In this document: positions 24,577 to 32,994 of the stretch, in pieces | Position numbering within the stretch: the first letter of the stretch is position 1 | Layout of the letters: each line of letters opens with the position of its first letter | NCBI GenBank assembly: GCA_964598225.1 | Contig: CAZRBG010000045.1 | Span: 1-46,562, forward strand | From: SG8-4 sp964598225 | GTDB lineage: Bacteria; Planctomycetota; Phycisphaerae; Sedimentisphaerales; Anaerobacaceae | DNA length: 46,562 nucleotides | Reading direction: 5' to 3' | Program-made: the position numbers and the translations under genes | The notes under the pieces: generated by a model | What the model saw: the letters and a program-made list of their open reading frames with translations, nothing else | Told to the model about the DNA's origin: nothing | Database searches by the model: none

Positions 24577-25755
24577 TCAATTGCTGGTCCCCTGGTACGA
24601 AAAGAGGACCTCGTGCGGCCTGGAACCTCTTTTCACCACAGTTTCGGTTGTCACGCTCGCGCCCGGCTTGCCGCCGCGGTTTACCGCCGCTGCGCAGTAA
24701 ACGGTGAAAACGTCGGAACTCACGGTTATGTAATCTTCAATCTCGGAAAAATCATTAGAGCTCATCACGCCCTTATCGGTCAGATCGGATATTTGTTCGA
24801 TGCCGTTCTCGGCGTTTTCCCGGTAGTTGATTACATCCAGAGCGATACGAGTTGCCTCATCCCCACCGCCGAAGAGCGCTGCGAGCACCTGTTCCGATGC
24901 CGTATTGACGTTTACTTTTGCGTACTGTTGCTGATTGTTGTTCTGATTATTTTGATTCTGATTATTCTGGTTGTTGCTGCTCTGATTGTTATTGCTGTTT
25001 TGATTATTGTTGTTCTGATTATTGCTGCTGTTCTGGTTGTTTTCATTTTGGTTGCTCTGTCCTGTGTTCTCTCCGGGTGTATAACAGGTCAGATAGGCGA
25101 TCCACCCCAGATCCAGCTCCGTATCGCCGTCGTCGTGGGGAGGTGTTACGTCGCCGTCTCTCTCGTTATAGTCCAGTTGGCCGTTGAAATTCGTGTCTTC
25201 GCCATAGAAAAGATCCTCGGTAACATCTTTGACCATCAGCAGTTCGCGTATCGTTCTGAATGGACCGTTGCGGGCTCTGTACCCGAAATCGAGCCCCTCA
25301 TAGTAGCCGCTTTCTACCCCGAAACCGCTGGGCATGTGGTTGTCGTCCCGCCAGTCGATTATCGCATCGGCAATCTCCTCGAGCATGTAAGGCAGGCCCA
25401 TGAGCTGATCTTTCGTGGCGTAGTTCACGTTCAGCTTGCTCGCTTCGTCGACCACCCTGATATTGAGCACGCATCGCTCCAGCGCAACATCGTTGAAGTC
25501 CTCCTCGTTGTCGCTCCACAAGTCCAGCAGGGTATCGTTCTCGGTTTCATCCGTATTCAGGACCGCGACCGCCTTCTCGACGCCCGCCCTGCAGGCCCAT
25601 TTGCATCGAAGCGCGTCCATTCGGGACACGCAGACCTTCATATCAAGCCGGGTCTTGCGACCGAGCACGGCTACAATCGCTATCAGCACCACGACCGTCC
25701 ACAGCACCGCTATGATGACAAGGCCTTCTCTGTTATGGGCAGCATGTGTCTTCAT
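24577..25755 (-). CDS. gspK: GspK, minor pseudopilin, with Asn/Gln-rich insertion
   Basis: 392 residues. N-terminal prepilin-like hydrophobic helix NREGLVIIAVLWTVVVLIAIVAVL (about 8-32). Two SAM-like/helix-hairpin-helix halves characteristic of GspK are visible: KLNVNYATKDQLMGLPYMLEEIADAIIDWRD (about 107-137) and VNVNTASEQVLAALFGGGDE (about 281-300). Between them are an acidic, Ca-binding-like loop (DTNFNGQLDYNERDGD, about 187-202) and 46 residues almost entirely Asn, Gln and Ser (232-277). GspK caps the pseudopilus tip with GspI and GspJ. The start ATG overlaps the gspJ stop by 4 bp, so the two are translationally coupled. Confidence 0.9.
   Translation of the reverse strand: MKTHAAHNREGLVIIAVLWTVVVLIAIVAVLGRKTRLDMKVCVSRMDALRCKWACRAGVEKAVAVLNTDETENDTLLDLWSDNEEDFNDVALERCVLNIRVVDEASKLNVNYATKDQLMGLPYMLEEIADAIIDWRDDNHMPSGFGVESGYYEGLDFGYRARNGPFRTIRELLMVKDVTEDLFYGEDTNFNGQLDYNERDGDVTPPHDDGDTELDLGWIAYLTCYTPGENTGQSNQNENNQNSSNNQNNNNQNSNNNQSSNNQNNQNQNNQNNNQQQYAKVNVNTASEQVLAALFGGGDEATRIALDVINYRENAENGIEQISDLTDKGVMSSNDFSEIEDYITVSSDVFTVYCAAAVNRGGKPGASVTTETVVKRGSRPHEVLFSYQGTSN
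24925..25062 (-). repeat. AAC/AAT/CAG/CAA-rich repeat encoding the Asn/Gln tract of GspK
   Basis: The + strand shows an almost pure run of TGATT/TGTT/TGCTG units (GTTGTTCTGATTATT-like). It keeps frame and mixes synonymous codons, so it is not a simple sequencing slip. Confidence 0.85.
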
Positions 25756-26465
25756 CTGTTTCCCTGGGAGTTTGTGCCGGAGTTGTTCGTCAAGTTATTT
25801 GTCGGGCCTCCCTGGGTTTGCGGCATGCCGCCACCTTCGTATCCCTGCGCCCGGACGAAGTTCACTATAACCGATTCTGCCGCCGGAACTCCCCGCACCG
25901 ACGGTTTGGCGATCAGTGTTATTTCTACCAGATGCGGCAGCGACTGCATCAGTTCAGGCCACTCATCCGCCCATTCCGTTCCGTCGAAGTATTTGATCTC
26001 GAAAACTTCGATATTCTCGGCAATCGCGGTCAGAATTCCAGCCGGTTCGAATTCTTCGTCAGGATTGGGCCACTGACGTCTCATCAGCACCGTCTTTTCC
26101 TCGGTCCTGGTAAGGTAATACTCCACTTCATATATGTCGCCCTCCGGCTGGCCTGTTCTTGCCTTTGTCCTGGAGACCGTGTAAAAAACAATATAGCTTG
26201 TGTAGCTTTCTTCATCGAGTTCTTCGACGGTTCCTATGAATCTCGTGTTCTGGTAGTTGTCGTCGCGATAAAGATTGGTAAGGTCCTTTGCTATCATGTT
26301 AGCGGCGAATCTGATCTCGGCTGCGGAGTTTATATTTGCCTCCACCGCCTCGGAGCCGCCGATAATCACCCGGAGCGAACCGACCGCCACCAGCGCAATA
26401 AAAGAGCCGATCGTCGAAGCGACCAGGACCTCCACCAGCGTAAATCCAGTTCTTCTCGAAATCAT
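25752..26465 (-). CDS. gspJ: GspJ, minor pseudopilin
   Basis: Class III prepilin signal: MISRRTG then FTLVEVLVASTIGSFIALVAVGSL. Start chosen at ATG 26465, which gives the usual 7-residue leader ending in Gly; a TTG 21 bp upstream overlaps the gspI stop codon and is less likely. The body (residues about 30-237) fits the GspJ beta domain, including DIYEVEYYLTRTEEKTVLMRRQWPNP and NIEVFEIKYFDGTEWADEWPE. The C-terminus is Gly/Asn-rich. It forms the I-J-K tip complex with its neighbours. Confidence 0.85.
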   Translation of the reverse strand: MISRRTGFTLVEVLVASTIGSFIALVAVGSLRVIIGGSEAVEANINSAAEIRFAANMIAKDLTNLYRDDNYQNTRFIGTVEELDEESYTSYIVFYTVSRTKARTGQPEGDIYEVEYYLTRTEEKTVLMRRQWPNPDEEFEPAGILTAIAENIEVFEIKYFDGTEWADEWPELMQSLPHLVEITLIAKPSVRGVPAAESVIVNFVRAQGYEGGGMPQTQGGPTNNLTNNSGTNSQGNR

Positions 26466-26482
26466 AATATTCCCGGGCTTGG

Positions 26483-26896
26483 TCAAGCGCCCGTCCCACT
26501 GTCTTCCATTTGCGTAACTCCGTCGAACATCGTCTCTACGGTGATACTGTATTGACGCACTCCTTCGAGCCAGCTTACGGTAATCTTCACCAAATACAGG
26601 CTGTCGAGCTCAAGATACTCGGTCTCGACCTCCCAGTTGAATGTATAACCAAGGTCGTCGGATTGGCCCTCGGTTTGCCCGCTTTCTATAAACGCATCGA
26701 TCCCGACGTAGTCTATCAACGTAAGCTGTCTGTCTACCACCGAGCAGGCCATTTCATATCGCCTGTTCAGCTTCGTCCCGGTCATCGCCTGAGTGCCTAC
26801 TCTCCCGACCAGCATAACGGCGCCGCAGAGAATCACACTGGCGGCGATAACCTCGACCAGAGTGAAACCTTCTGCTTTTCTTCTCGAGACCGTCAT
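26483..26896 (-). CDS. gspI: GspI, minor pseudopilin
   Basis: 137 residues with prepilin leader MTVSRRKAEG and FTLVEVIAASVILCGAVMLV. After the helix, the stretch RRYEMACSVVDRQLTLIDYVGI resembles the GspI A-x-x-L-A-x-R-Q-L region. The start ATG overlaps the gspH stop by 4 bp. The call rests on size, signal and position in the H-I-J-K order. Confidence 0.8.
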   Translation of the reverse strand: MTVSRRKAEGFTLVEVIAASVILCGAVMLVGRVGTQAMTGTKLNRRYEMACSVVDRQLTLIDYVGIDAFIESGQTEGQSDDLGYTFNWEVETEYLELDSLYLVKITVSWLEGVRQYSITVETMFDGVTQMEDSGTGA

Positions 26897-27480
26897 GATT
26901 CCATGTCCAGATCAATGCTCGTTTCTTTGACTTTCTCGGTCGTGCCGAGATAAAGCCTTGCTCGTCCGGTGGCGGCGCTGATGCCTACCGTATAATGATT
27001 CCTGCCGTTGCCGATCTGAATGGCCGCAGTTTGTGCCGAGCCGTCGGGCATGAAAACAATGCTGTTTCCCTCGTCCTCGGGTTCCTGCTCTGCCTCCGGG
27101 CCGGCCAGGGATATCTGAATGTCCTCGAAGACAATGTCTCCTTCCAACTCAACAGGCTTACAATACGGGTCCTTTACTATCTGCTCGGTGGCTTCCTCGT
27201 TTTCCTCGTCCCATTCGAGTCTGGTGAGCCAAAAACGACCGTTGGTCGAATCGAGCATTAGCGTGCATCGACTGCTTTGTTCTATCGCCATGATCCTGCC
27301 GTACTGAGCTGTCAGCAGCAGATCGTACGCGGCTTGCTGCACGCGCATTTTCTTAAAAGTGCCGACATACAGCCCCGTTCCCGAGCCGGCGATCAGACCG
27401 ATGATAATCACTACCATCAGCACTTCGGCGATGGTAAAGCCTCTCTGTTCGGCTACAGATTGTGTCTTCAGCATTCGCAT
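26893..27480 (-). CDS. gspH: GspH, pseudopilin
   Basis: 195 residues with prepilin leader ending AEQRG and FTIAEVLMVVIIIGLIAGSGTGL. The stretch AAYDLLLTAQYGRIMAIEQSSRCTLMLDSTNGRFWL matches the GspH/FimT pattern of minor pseudopilins (L-x-x-AR-x-x-A-I...), followed by a beta domain. It lies 24 bp after gspG and overlaps gspI. An ATG two codons in is an alternative start. Confidence 0.83.
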   Translation of the reverse strand: MRMLKTQSVAEQRGFTIAEVLMVVIIIGLIAGSGTGLYVGTFKKMRVQQAAYDLLLTAQYGRIMAIEQSSRCTLMLDSTNGRFWLTRLEWDEENEEATEQIVKDPYCKPVELEGDIVFEDIQISLAGPEAEQEPEDEGNSIVFMPDGSAQTAAIQIGNGRNHYTVGISAATGRARLYLGTTEKVKETSIDLDMES

Positions 27481-27504
27481 TATTTTTTCCGCCGAGCGGA
27501 CTTT

Positions 27505-27933
27505 TTACTCGTTATAAATGTCGGCGTTGTCGCCCTCGCCCCCGTCCATACCGTCCTGGCCCAGGCTGATCAGATCGAAACTGCCGGGATTTATCTCACC
27601 TTCGGGATTATAAATAAACGGACGATCCCAAAAATCGAGCAGATCGCTTTGCTTGAGGTACGGCCCGCCCCAGTTTGCCTCCTCGATACCCTCGGGTGGG
27701 GTGGGAGAAGTCAAAATCTCAAGATCATCCGGATAGCGGTCGCAATCTAAATAAAATCGAGCAACCGCTTGTTCGATGGTTCCCATCTTCGCTCTTGTCA
27801 GCTCAGCTTTGGTTTTGCCGAGGCCCTTGAAGAGAGTAGGCGTTACGAACACTGCCAGCATCGATATGATAATGACGACCACGAGCAATTCCACAATTGT
27901 AAATGCTTTCCTTTTTCTATTCTTCCGATTCAT
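27505..27933 (-). CDS. gspG: GspG, major pseudopilin
   Basis: 142 residues: basic leader MNRKNRKRKA, then FTIVELLVVVIIISMLAVFVTPTL, the GspG domain TRAKMGTIEQAVARFYLDCDRYPDDLEILTS and the C-terminal NPGSFDLISLGQDGMDGGEGDNADIYN, matching the calcium-site loop and the conserved SxGxDG of GspG. The residue before the cleavage point is Ala rather than the usual Gly. GAGAGG precedes the ATG. The subunit polymerises into the pseudopilus that drives cargo through the secretin. Confidence 0.93.
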   Translation of the reverse strand: MNRKNRKRKAFTIVELLVVVIIISMLAVFVTPTLFKGLGKTKAELTRAKMGTIEQAVARFYLDCDRYPDDLEILTSPTPPEGIEEANWGGPYLKQSDLLDFWDRPFIYNPEGEINPGSFDLISLGQDGMDGGEGDNADIYNE

Positions 27934-27984
27934 TTGAACCTCTCATAAAAACAAAATCATATTCGGCCGGGTATCGCATCAGTT

Positions 27985-29250
27985 TCAGAACAATCCTCCT
28001 CCAGCCTGCAGAGCTACTATCGGCAACAGCGTCGCTACAATAATGAAACCTATCACAAGGGCCAACACTAATATCAAGAGTGCCGGGAAGATCGCCATGA
28101 ATCTGTTCACGGCCGAATCCGCTTCGGTGTCGAACGTGTCGGCGGCGTTGAGCAGCAATTCGTCAAGCTTGCCGGTTTGTTCGCCGACGGCGACGATCTG
28201 CACCAGCAGCGGCGGGAAATATCCCGATTCCTCCAGCGGTTCGGCCAATGACTGGCCCTTTTTGACTTTGTCCGCAACCGTGTCGATTTCCGTGCCGAGC
28301 AATTCATTCCCGAGTGTGTCGCGAACGACGCCGAGCGCTTCCAGAATCGTAACGCCTCCCATAGTCAGCGCGCCGAGAGTACGTGCGAATCTGCCCACCG
28401 CTATCGTCCGAAGGACCGACCCTAAAATAGGTATCCTGAGCTTGAACGCGTCGTACTGGAGCTTGCCCGGACCTCGCTTCCATTTCCTGAAGTAGTAAAA
28501 TCCGGCGATTACAGCAGCAATGCAAATCCAGCCTGGAACAGTCGTAAAAAGACCGGTCGCATAATCGCTTATTCCAAGCAGGACCCGCGTCGGCAGCGGC
28601 AGCGTAGAGACCTCAGCCGAAAGAGTTCCCAAAATGCGAGGCAAAATCACCGTTATAATCAGAACTACCGACGCCAGACCAAGTACAAGCACAAAAAGCG
28701 GGTACATCGAAGCATTTCTCATATTCGACTTGATCTTTTCCTCCCGCGTCAGCATGTCGGCCAACTGGGTGGCGGTCTGGTCGATAATTCCGCCCGTCTC
28801 GCCGACGCGCACCATCGAAAGATGCAGCGGGCTGAATATACTCGGGTGCCTTTCCATTGCTTCCGACAGAGATTCGCCGGAACTGACGGCCTCAACCAAC
28901 TCGCTTAATAATCGCCTTGGTCCCGGTTTGTGCTGCTGTTCCCGGATGAGATCCATCGCCCGCATCAGCGGCAAGCCGGCACGAAGAGCTGTGCCCAATT
29001 GCGTTGTGAACGCCAGCACGTCTTTGCTGCTGACCCGTTGGCCGCGAAAGTTCAGGAGCTGACCTATGTCCGGAGATGTTTCTTTATCTTGCTTGCCGGC
29101 CTTCTTGGTCCCCGCGCCTTCGAGCAGTTCGGTCACGAAATGACCCTTGCCGGTCAGTGCGACTACGGCGCTTTTGCGGTCCACGGCTTCAATTGATCCG
29201 CTGATGTGTCCGCCGCTCTGATCGACCGCCTTGTAGTGAAACTGACCCAA
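27985..29250 (-). CDS. gspF: GspF, inner-membrane platform protein
   Basis: 421 residues. Two copies of the T2SSF domain: about 75-195 (VLAFTTQLGTALRAGLPLMRAMDLI...HLSMVRVGETGGIIDQTATQLAD) and about 275-400 (FARTLGALTMGGVTILEALGVVRD...LLVQIVAVGEQTGKLDELLLNAAD). Three membrane helices (about 180-205, 238-256, 390-412). N-terminal FHYKAVDQSGGHISGSIEA is typical. Start is TTG at 29250 with AAGG at suitable distance; no ATG is available nearby. Anchors the ATPase to the pseudopilus base. 61 bp after gspE. Confidence 0.92.
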   Translation of the reverse strand: MGQFHYKAVDQSGGHISGSIEAVDRKSAVVALTGKGHFVTELLEGAGTKKAGKQDKETSPDIGQLLNFRGQRVSSKDVLAFTTQLGTALRAGLPLMRAMDLIREQQHKPGPRRLLSELVEAVSSGESLSEAMERHPSIFSPLHLSMVRVGETGGIIDQTATQLADMLTREEKIKSNMRNASMYPLFVLVLGLASVVLIITVILPRILGTLSAEVSTLPLPTRVLLGISDYATGLFTTVPGWICIAAVIAGFYYFRKWKRGPGKLQYDAFKLRIPILGSVLRTIAVGRFARTLGALTMGGVTILEALGVVRDTLGNELLGTEIDTVADKVKKGQSLAEPLEESGYFPPLLVQIVAVGEQTGKLDELLLNAADTFDTEADSAVNRFMAIFPALLILVLALVIGFIIVATLLPIVALQAGGGLF

Positions 29251-29311
29251 TTGTTTACCTTGCCTCTCGTAAGTTGTGTCTCACGGATGGTCGTATTTAT
29301 CTGTTCGAAAA

Positions 29312-31045
29312 CTACTCATCCTCGGTGATGCCCTTGGCAACCCTGAAGACTTCCTCCGGAGTAGTCATACCCTGCATGACCTTACTCACTCCGTCATGGA
29401 CCATGCTCACGTGGTCGGCCGGCGCAGCCTTTATGAGCTGCTCGGTAGTCGGCTTTGCCGCTATAAGTTCTCGCACCTTGCCGGTTATCCGGAATAACTC
29501 GTAAATGCCGCTTCTTCCCGTATAGCCCGTCTGAGCGCATTCGTTGCATCCGACCCCGTGATAGAATTTAGTATCCGAATCGATGTTTATCGATCCATTC
29601 AGATTCTTGATGAGTGTTTCATCCGGCTTGTACGATTCCCTGCAGTTCGGACATATCTTGCGAATGAGCCTCTGAGCCATGACCGCTTCCAGAGAACTCG
29701 CCAGCAGGAAGGGCTCTACCCCCATGTCGATCAATCGCGTTACCGCGCCCGGCGCATCGTTTGTGTGGAGCGTTGAAAAGACGAGGTGGCCGGTCAGAGC
29801 CGCACGAATTGCAATGTTCGCGGTTTCTTTGTCGCGGATTTCGCCGACCATCACGATGTCCGGATCGTGGCGGAGGATATGCCGCAGGCCCGTGGCAAAC
29901 GTCAGCCCTCTCTTGGGATTGACCGGCATTTGATTGATTCCCGGAAGCTGATACTCTACGGGATCTTCAATCGTTATCATCTTGACTGTGGGCGAATATA
30001 TCTTGTTTAGAGAGGCATACAGCGTAGTCGTCTTGCCGCAGCCGGTGGGGCCCGTAACGAGCACTACGCCGTTTGTTTTGTGAAGACATTGCGAAAAACC
30101 CTTCAGAGACGTCTCATTCATCCCAAGGTCTTCAAGCCTCATGAGCGAGGCCGACCTGTCGAGGATTCTCAACTCGATTGCCTCGCCGTTTACCGTCGGG
30201 ATGGTCGAAACGCGAAGATCGACCCTGCCGTGTTTGCCTGCGAACTCGATATGGCCGTCCTGCGGCACAAAACGCTCGGCGATATTCATGTCCGCCATGA
30301 TTTTCAGCCGCGAGACGATAGCCGCCTGGAGTCTCTTGGACGACGGGCTCCTCTCGACCAGAATACCGTCTATTCTGTACTTTATCTTGACTTCGTTCTC
30401 GAACGGCTCGATGTGGATATCGCTGGCGCGGGCCTCGATAGCTTCGAGTATTATTAAATTGACCAGATTAACAAGCGATGGTTGCCGGGCCAGTTCCTGC
30501 AGCTTCGCAGGCGTATAGTCGCCGTTGGATAGATCTCGATTTCCGTCAGGCTCTTTTTCCTTCTTTTCGGCTGGCGCGAGATTGTCGAGCATCCTCGCCA
30601 CATTGCTGCCGTAAAACTTGAGAATTGCATTCTCCATTTCCTTCGGATCGGCATAATACCGTCTCACCGAGCAGCCGGTCACCAGCCGCAAATCCTCGGT
30701 AACCTGCGGCTGGAACGGATCGGTCATTGCCACCGTCAGGTTGCCGTTTTCCCTGCCCAGAGGCAGAATATTATATTTGCTGACAAGCTCGGCCGGCACC
30801 AGATTGATGATATCGGCACCTACGGAAATATTGTCCAGCGTCACTCTTTCGATGCCCGCCTGAAGCGCAAGTGCTTCATTTAACTGAGCTTGCGTCACGT
30901 AACCCAGGTCCACGAGTATCTCGCCAAGGCGCCTGTGCTCGACTTTCTGCTCGGCCAGCGCGACGTTAAGGTCGGACTGGTCCAGATAAGCCTTCTCGCA
31001 GAGCAACTGGCCCAGTCTCTTTTTGCGATTATTTACTATCTCCAA
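29312..31045 (-). CDS. gspE: GspE, T2SS assembly ATPase
   Basis: 577 residues. Start chosen at TTG 31045 because AGGAG lies eight bases upstream and the predicted transcript begins near 31084; a TTG 27 bp earlier would sit almost at the RNA end without a ribosome site. Two MshEN/T2SSE_N units at the N-terminus (KRLGQLLCEKAYLDQSDLNVAL; NILPLGRENGNLTVAMTDP), then the ATPase: Walker A GPTGCGKTT (about 332-340), Asp box EDPVEYQLPGINQ, Walker B DPDIVMVGEIRD (about 394-405), His box AALTGHLVFSTLHTNDA, and a zinc tetracysteine CPNC (465/468) ... CNEC (500/503). It powers pseudopilus assembly on the cytoplasmic face. First gene of the operon. Confidence 0.95.
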   Translation of the reverse strand: MEIVNNRKKRLGQLLCEKAYLDQSDLNVALAEQKVEHRRLGEILVDLGYVTQAQLNEALALQAGIERVTLDNISVGADIINLVPAELVSKYNILPLGRENGNLTVAMTDPFQPQVTEDLRLVTGCSVRRYYADPKEMENAILKFYGSNVARMLDNLAPAEKKEKEPDGNRDLSNGDYTPAKLQELARQPSLVNLVNLIILEAIEARASDIHIEPFENEVKIKYRIDGILVERSPSSKRLQAAIVSRLKIMADMNIAERFVPQDGHIEFAGKHGRVDLRVSTIPTVNGEAIELRILDRSASLMRLEDLGMNETSLKGFSQCLHKTNGVVLVTGPTGCGKTTTLYASLNKIYSPTVKMITIEDPVEYQLPGINQMPVNPKRGLTFATGLRHILRHDPDIVMVGEIRDKETANIAIRAALTGHLVFSTLHTNDAPGAVTRLIDMGVEPFLLASSLEAVMAQRLIRKICPNCRESYKPDETLIKNLNGSINIDSDTKFYHGVGCNECAQTGYTGRSGIYELFRITGKVRELIAAKPTTEQLIKAAPADHVSMVHDGVSKVMQGMTTPEEVFRVAKGITEDE

Positions 31046-31090
31046 GGTGGTATCTCCTGTTGCGAAGTTCAAAGCCGTCCGAAACTTATA

Positions 31091-31119
31091 AATCTATTTT
31101 ATTAAAGGTCTTATGTCAA
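31091..31119 (-). promoter_or_regulatory. Predicted promoter of the T2SS operon
   Basis: On the - strand TTGACA (31114-31119), 17-bp spacer, TAGATT (31091-31096). Start expected near 31084, with a leader of about 38 nt to the gspE TTG at 31045. Confidence 0.65.
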
Positions 31120-31518
31120 CTCAAAAGCCGGTGAAACGCCCCAAGAACGCTCCTGTGCCGCAGAGAAATTGACCTACAACCAGTTTCATAGACGCTTGGC
31201 ACGTCCGATTTGTTACAAGAAAATGCCTCGAAAGCGGGAAAAAGTTGCATTTCAATGCTATTATCACGGACTTGCAGCGTTCAAAACACAAGTTGATCCT
31301 TCCGAGCCATATTTACACCGGACAGACTACTAAAAGATAGTCGCCCTCATTGCCGGCAAATTCCACAAGTTCCGGTAATTCTCACTCAAATTAGACAGCA
31401 AAAGACGTCTCTGGTGCCGTATGTGAGAAACAAAAGGAAAAAAAAGCGACAGAGGAGCCCGGCAGAAGTTAAGTAGGGTGAAGCTCCCCCCACCAGGGTT
31501 GTTTTGAGCAATACCAGC

Positions 31519-31537
31519 CGGGCAAGCCACACCCTGC
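31519..31537. repeat. Dispersed repeat GGGCAAGCC(C)CACCCTGC, copy 2
   Basis: CGGGCAAGCCACACCCTGC, matching the copies at 6650 and 42853; it abuts the stop codon of the YhcH-family gene. Confidence 0.45.
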
Positions 31538-32002
31538 TTATTCGACTGCGATTTTCAATACAGCTTTGTGGATTTCTCCGTCGCTTACCAAGGGGGCGTG
31601 AGCTCGCTCGGGAAAGAAGATGATGAATGATCCGGCCGGTACCTTTGTCCAGCTTTGCGACTCGTCTTTGAAGAACTCGATATCCTTATTGGGATCGTAT
31701 TGAGTATCAAGTTGCTTACATTCGGCAGTGGGGGCCGAGCCCATCTCATCGGTTCCGGCTATGACGTATTGAATATCGATATAGTTGCGATGTGCCTCCA
31801 GCTTCGCCTCGGCGCGGCTGCGGCCGGGACCTTTGCTGATAACGCAGAACAAGCGGTCGCCGTCGATCTCATGCCGCCCGGACGGCAACTCCGCCAGAGT
31901 ATCCTGTCTCAAGAACGCAAAAGCCGTCTCGAACGCCGGGTGCATGTCATAATAATCTTCCGCTCGCTCAAGACTGTCGGTAATAATCTGGTCTCTCTTC
32001 AT
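31538..32002 (-). CDS. YhcH/YjgK/YiaL family protein (DUF386)
   Basis: 154 residues, matching the family in length (about 150) and motifs: LPSGRHEIDGDRLFCVI, EAHRNYIDIQYVIAGTDEMG (with the conserved H-x-x-Y-IDIQ), QYDPNKDIEFF, GSFIIFFPERAHAPLV and VLKIAV. These cupin-fold proteins bind a metal through His and Glu and are linked to sialic-acid or other sugar catabolism, sometimes called the beta-subunit of evolved beta-galactosidase. Substrate here is unknown. It stands alone, with no sugar-catabolism neighbours in view; the ribosome site is weak. Confidence 0.88.
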   Translation of the reverse strand: MKRDQIITDSLERAEDYYDMHPAFETAFAFLRQDTLAELPSGRHEIDGDRLFCVISKGPGRSRAEAKLEAHRNYIDIQYVIAGTDEMGSAPTAECKQLDTQYDPNKDIEFFKDESQSWTKVPAGSFIIFFPERAHAPLVSDGEIHKAVLKIAVE

Positions 32003-32068
32003 TCAAACCATCATACCGGGAACTCCCAAACGCCGCTAAAGAATTTCGTTTGTCGTATTGACGATGCA

Positions 32069-32083
32069 GGGGGGCACCCCCCC
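32069..32083. repeat. Short perfect G/C hairpin GGGGGG-CA-CCCCCCC
   Basis: GCAGGGGGGCACCCCCCCTACG lies 67 bp upstream of the YhcH-family start. It looks like another intergenic repeat of this genome; only one copy is in the window. Confidence 0.35.
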
Positions 32084-32198
32084 TACGAATCAAAAGATGT
32101 ATAAGGGATGTATAAGGTGCCCCGGATTTCCAGCCGTAGTTGTAGAAAATACAAGGAAGGCCGGCAGGTAGAAAATCCGCAGGCCTTGTCCTGGTTAT

Positions 32199-32621
32199 CT
32201 ATTTCTTTTTTCCCTTGCTCTTTTCCTTCTTGCCGACATCCGACTCAGCGGCGCCGGAAACAAGGCCGTCGGGGTAAGTAAACCCCTTGAAGCCGATGAT
32301 GAATCTTGTTTCCGATTGGTTGCCGCGGAACGCATCGCCGGTGCCGTCGTTGACATCCTCGAAATTGTCACTCAAATATACGTCATGCGAGACTGCTCCT
32401 GCTCCGGGTGTCCAGGACAGCGTTGCCCACGTTCCTCCAAAATTGACTCGGTCCGGAGGTCCGGGTGAATGGGCTTTTTCAATCACCAGCGGTTCATACA
32501 CAACAGTTTCCTCGCGCTGTTCCTGTCCAAAAGATTCCTCGCGGTCAGATGAACAGCAACCTGCCGATAGCAAGAACAGCGGAATATGTGACCCGATAAA
32601 CATAATCCGGCGAAATATCAT
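32199..32621 (-). CDS. Putative lipoprotein with truncated Fn3-like module
   Basis: 140 residues. Lipobox LLSAGC at about 18-23, so a lipid anchor is likely (after Cys23 come CSSDREE). Residues about 58-125 (HSPGPPDRVNFGGTWATLSWTPGAGAVSHDVYLSDNFEDVNDGTGDAFRGNQ...GFTYPDGLV) match the Fn3-like module present in the two giant secreted proteins of this window. However, the last strands (normally ...TYYWR(I/V)DEV...VWSF) are missing and replaced by a Lys-rich tail KKEKSKGKKK. GGGGAG precedes the ATG. Either a remnant of a larger gene or a small functional lipoprotein; no frame continuing the missing strands follows directly. Confidence 0.7.
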   Translation of the reverse strand: MIFRRIMFIGSHIPLFLLSAGCCSSDREESFGQEQREETVVYEPLVIEKAHSPGPPDRVNFGGTWATLSWTPGAGAVSHDVYLSDNFEDVNDGTGDAFRGNQSETRFIIGFKGFTYPDGLVSGAAESDVGKKEKSKGKKK

Positions 32622-32994
32622 TCTTTCTCCCCTTCAACATTTCTGAACAGACGGCGTGGGCTGTACCCGAGAGCATTTAACTCCGGCTCCAAAATTTGGA
32701 ACAATCTCTGGTAACCACTATATATTGTGTCAGGCGGCTGAGCGAGGATAAAGGTGAGACTTCTTTTACTACATACTGTCCCATTCGACAGGTCCAGAGC
32801 CAAGCCTGAGCGTAGCCGAAGGGCTCGGGACAGGCCCGCCCCCGCGTCTCGGGACACGCTTGCTAGCGCGTCCGGCGAACCGAGCCAGCCCCATCCCGAT
32901 AACAGAGCGGCAGGAAATGAGGTTGCGGGCGACTATGTGACGCAAAACGGCTGGATCGAGCCGTGTTGGGGGTAATATTGGCAGCGATGAACCA
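32622..32994. other. 373-bp intergenic region between TrmB and the lipoprotein gene
   Basis: No convincing gene. The GC-rich middle holds a repeat-like hairpin (32794-32828). Two overlapping open frames (32618-32857 and 32769-33017, - strand) are Arg/Pro-rich translations of this repeat DNA without ribosome sites. Confidence 0.55.
32794..32828. repeat. Hairpin repeat CCTGAGCGTAGCCGAAGGG
   Basis: GAGCC (32797-32801) and GGCTC (32822-32826) bracket GCCTGAGCGTAGCCGAAG. From memory, CCTGAGC-(G/A)-AGCCGAAGG sequences recur in intergenic DNA of many environmental bacteria; a search would be needed to confirm that here. Confidence 0.4.

Larger units (their letters stand above)
31046..31537. other. 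492-bp intergenic region upstream of the T2SS operon
   Basis: Contains the T2SS promoter (31091-31119) and one copy of the GGGCAAGCC dispersed repeat (31519-31537). The rest shows no convincing gene: a 66-codon open frame at 31330-31530 on the - strand has no ribosome site and overlaps the repeat. Confidence 0.6.

Noticed and set aside
24541..26076. 511-codon open frame on the + strand with a very hydrophobic middle
   Set aside because: It is the mirror of GspK and GspJ; the hydrophobic run is the reverse complement of the Asn/Gln tract.
31330..31530. 66-codon open frame upstream of the T2SS operon
   Set aside because: No ribosome site, overlaps a dispersed repeat and has no family features.
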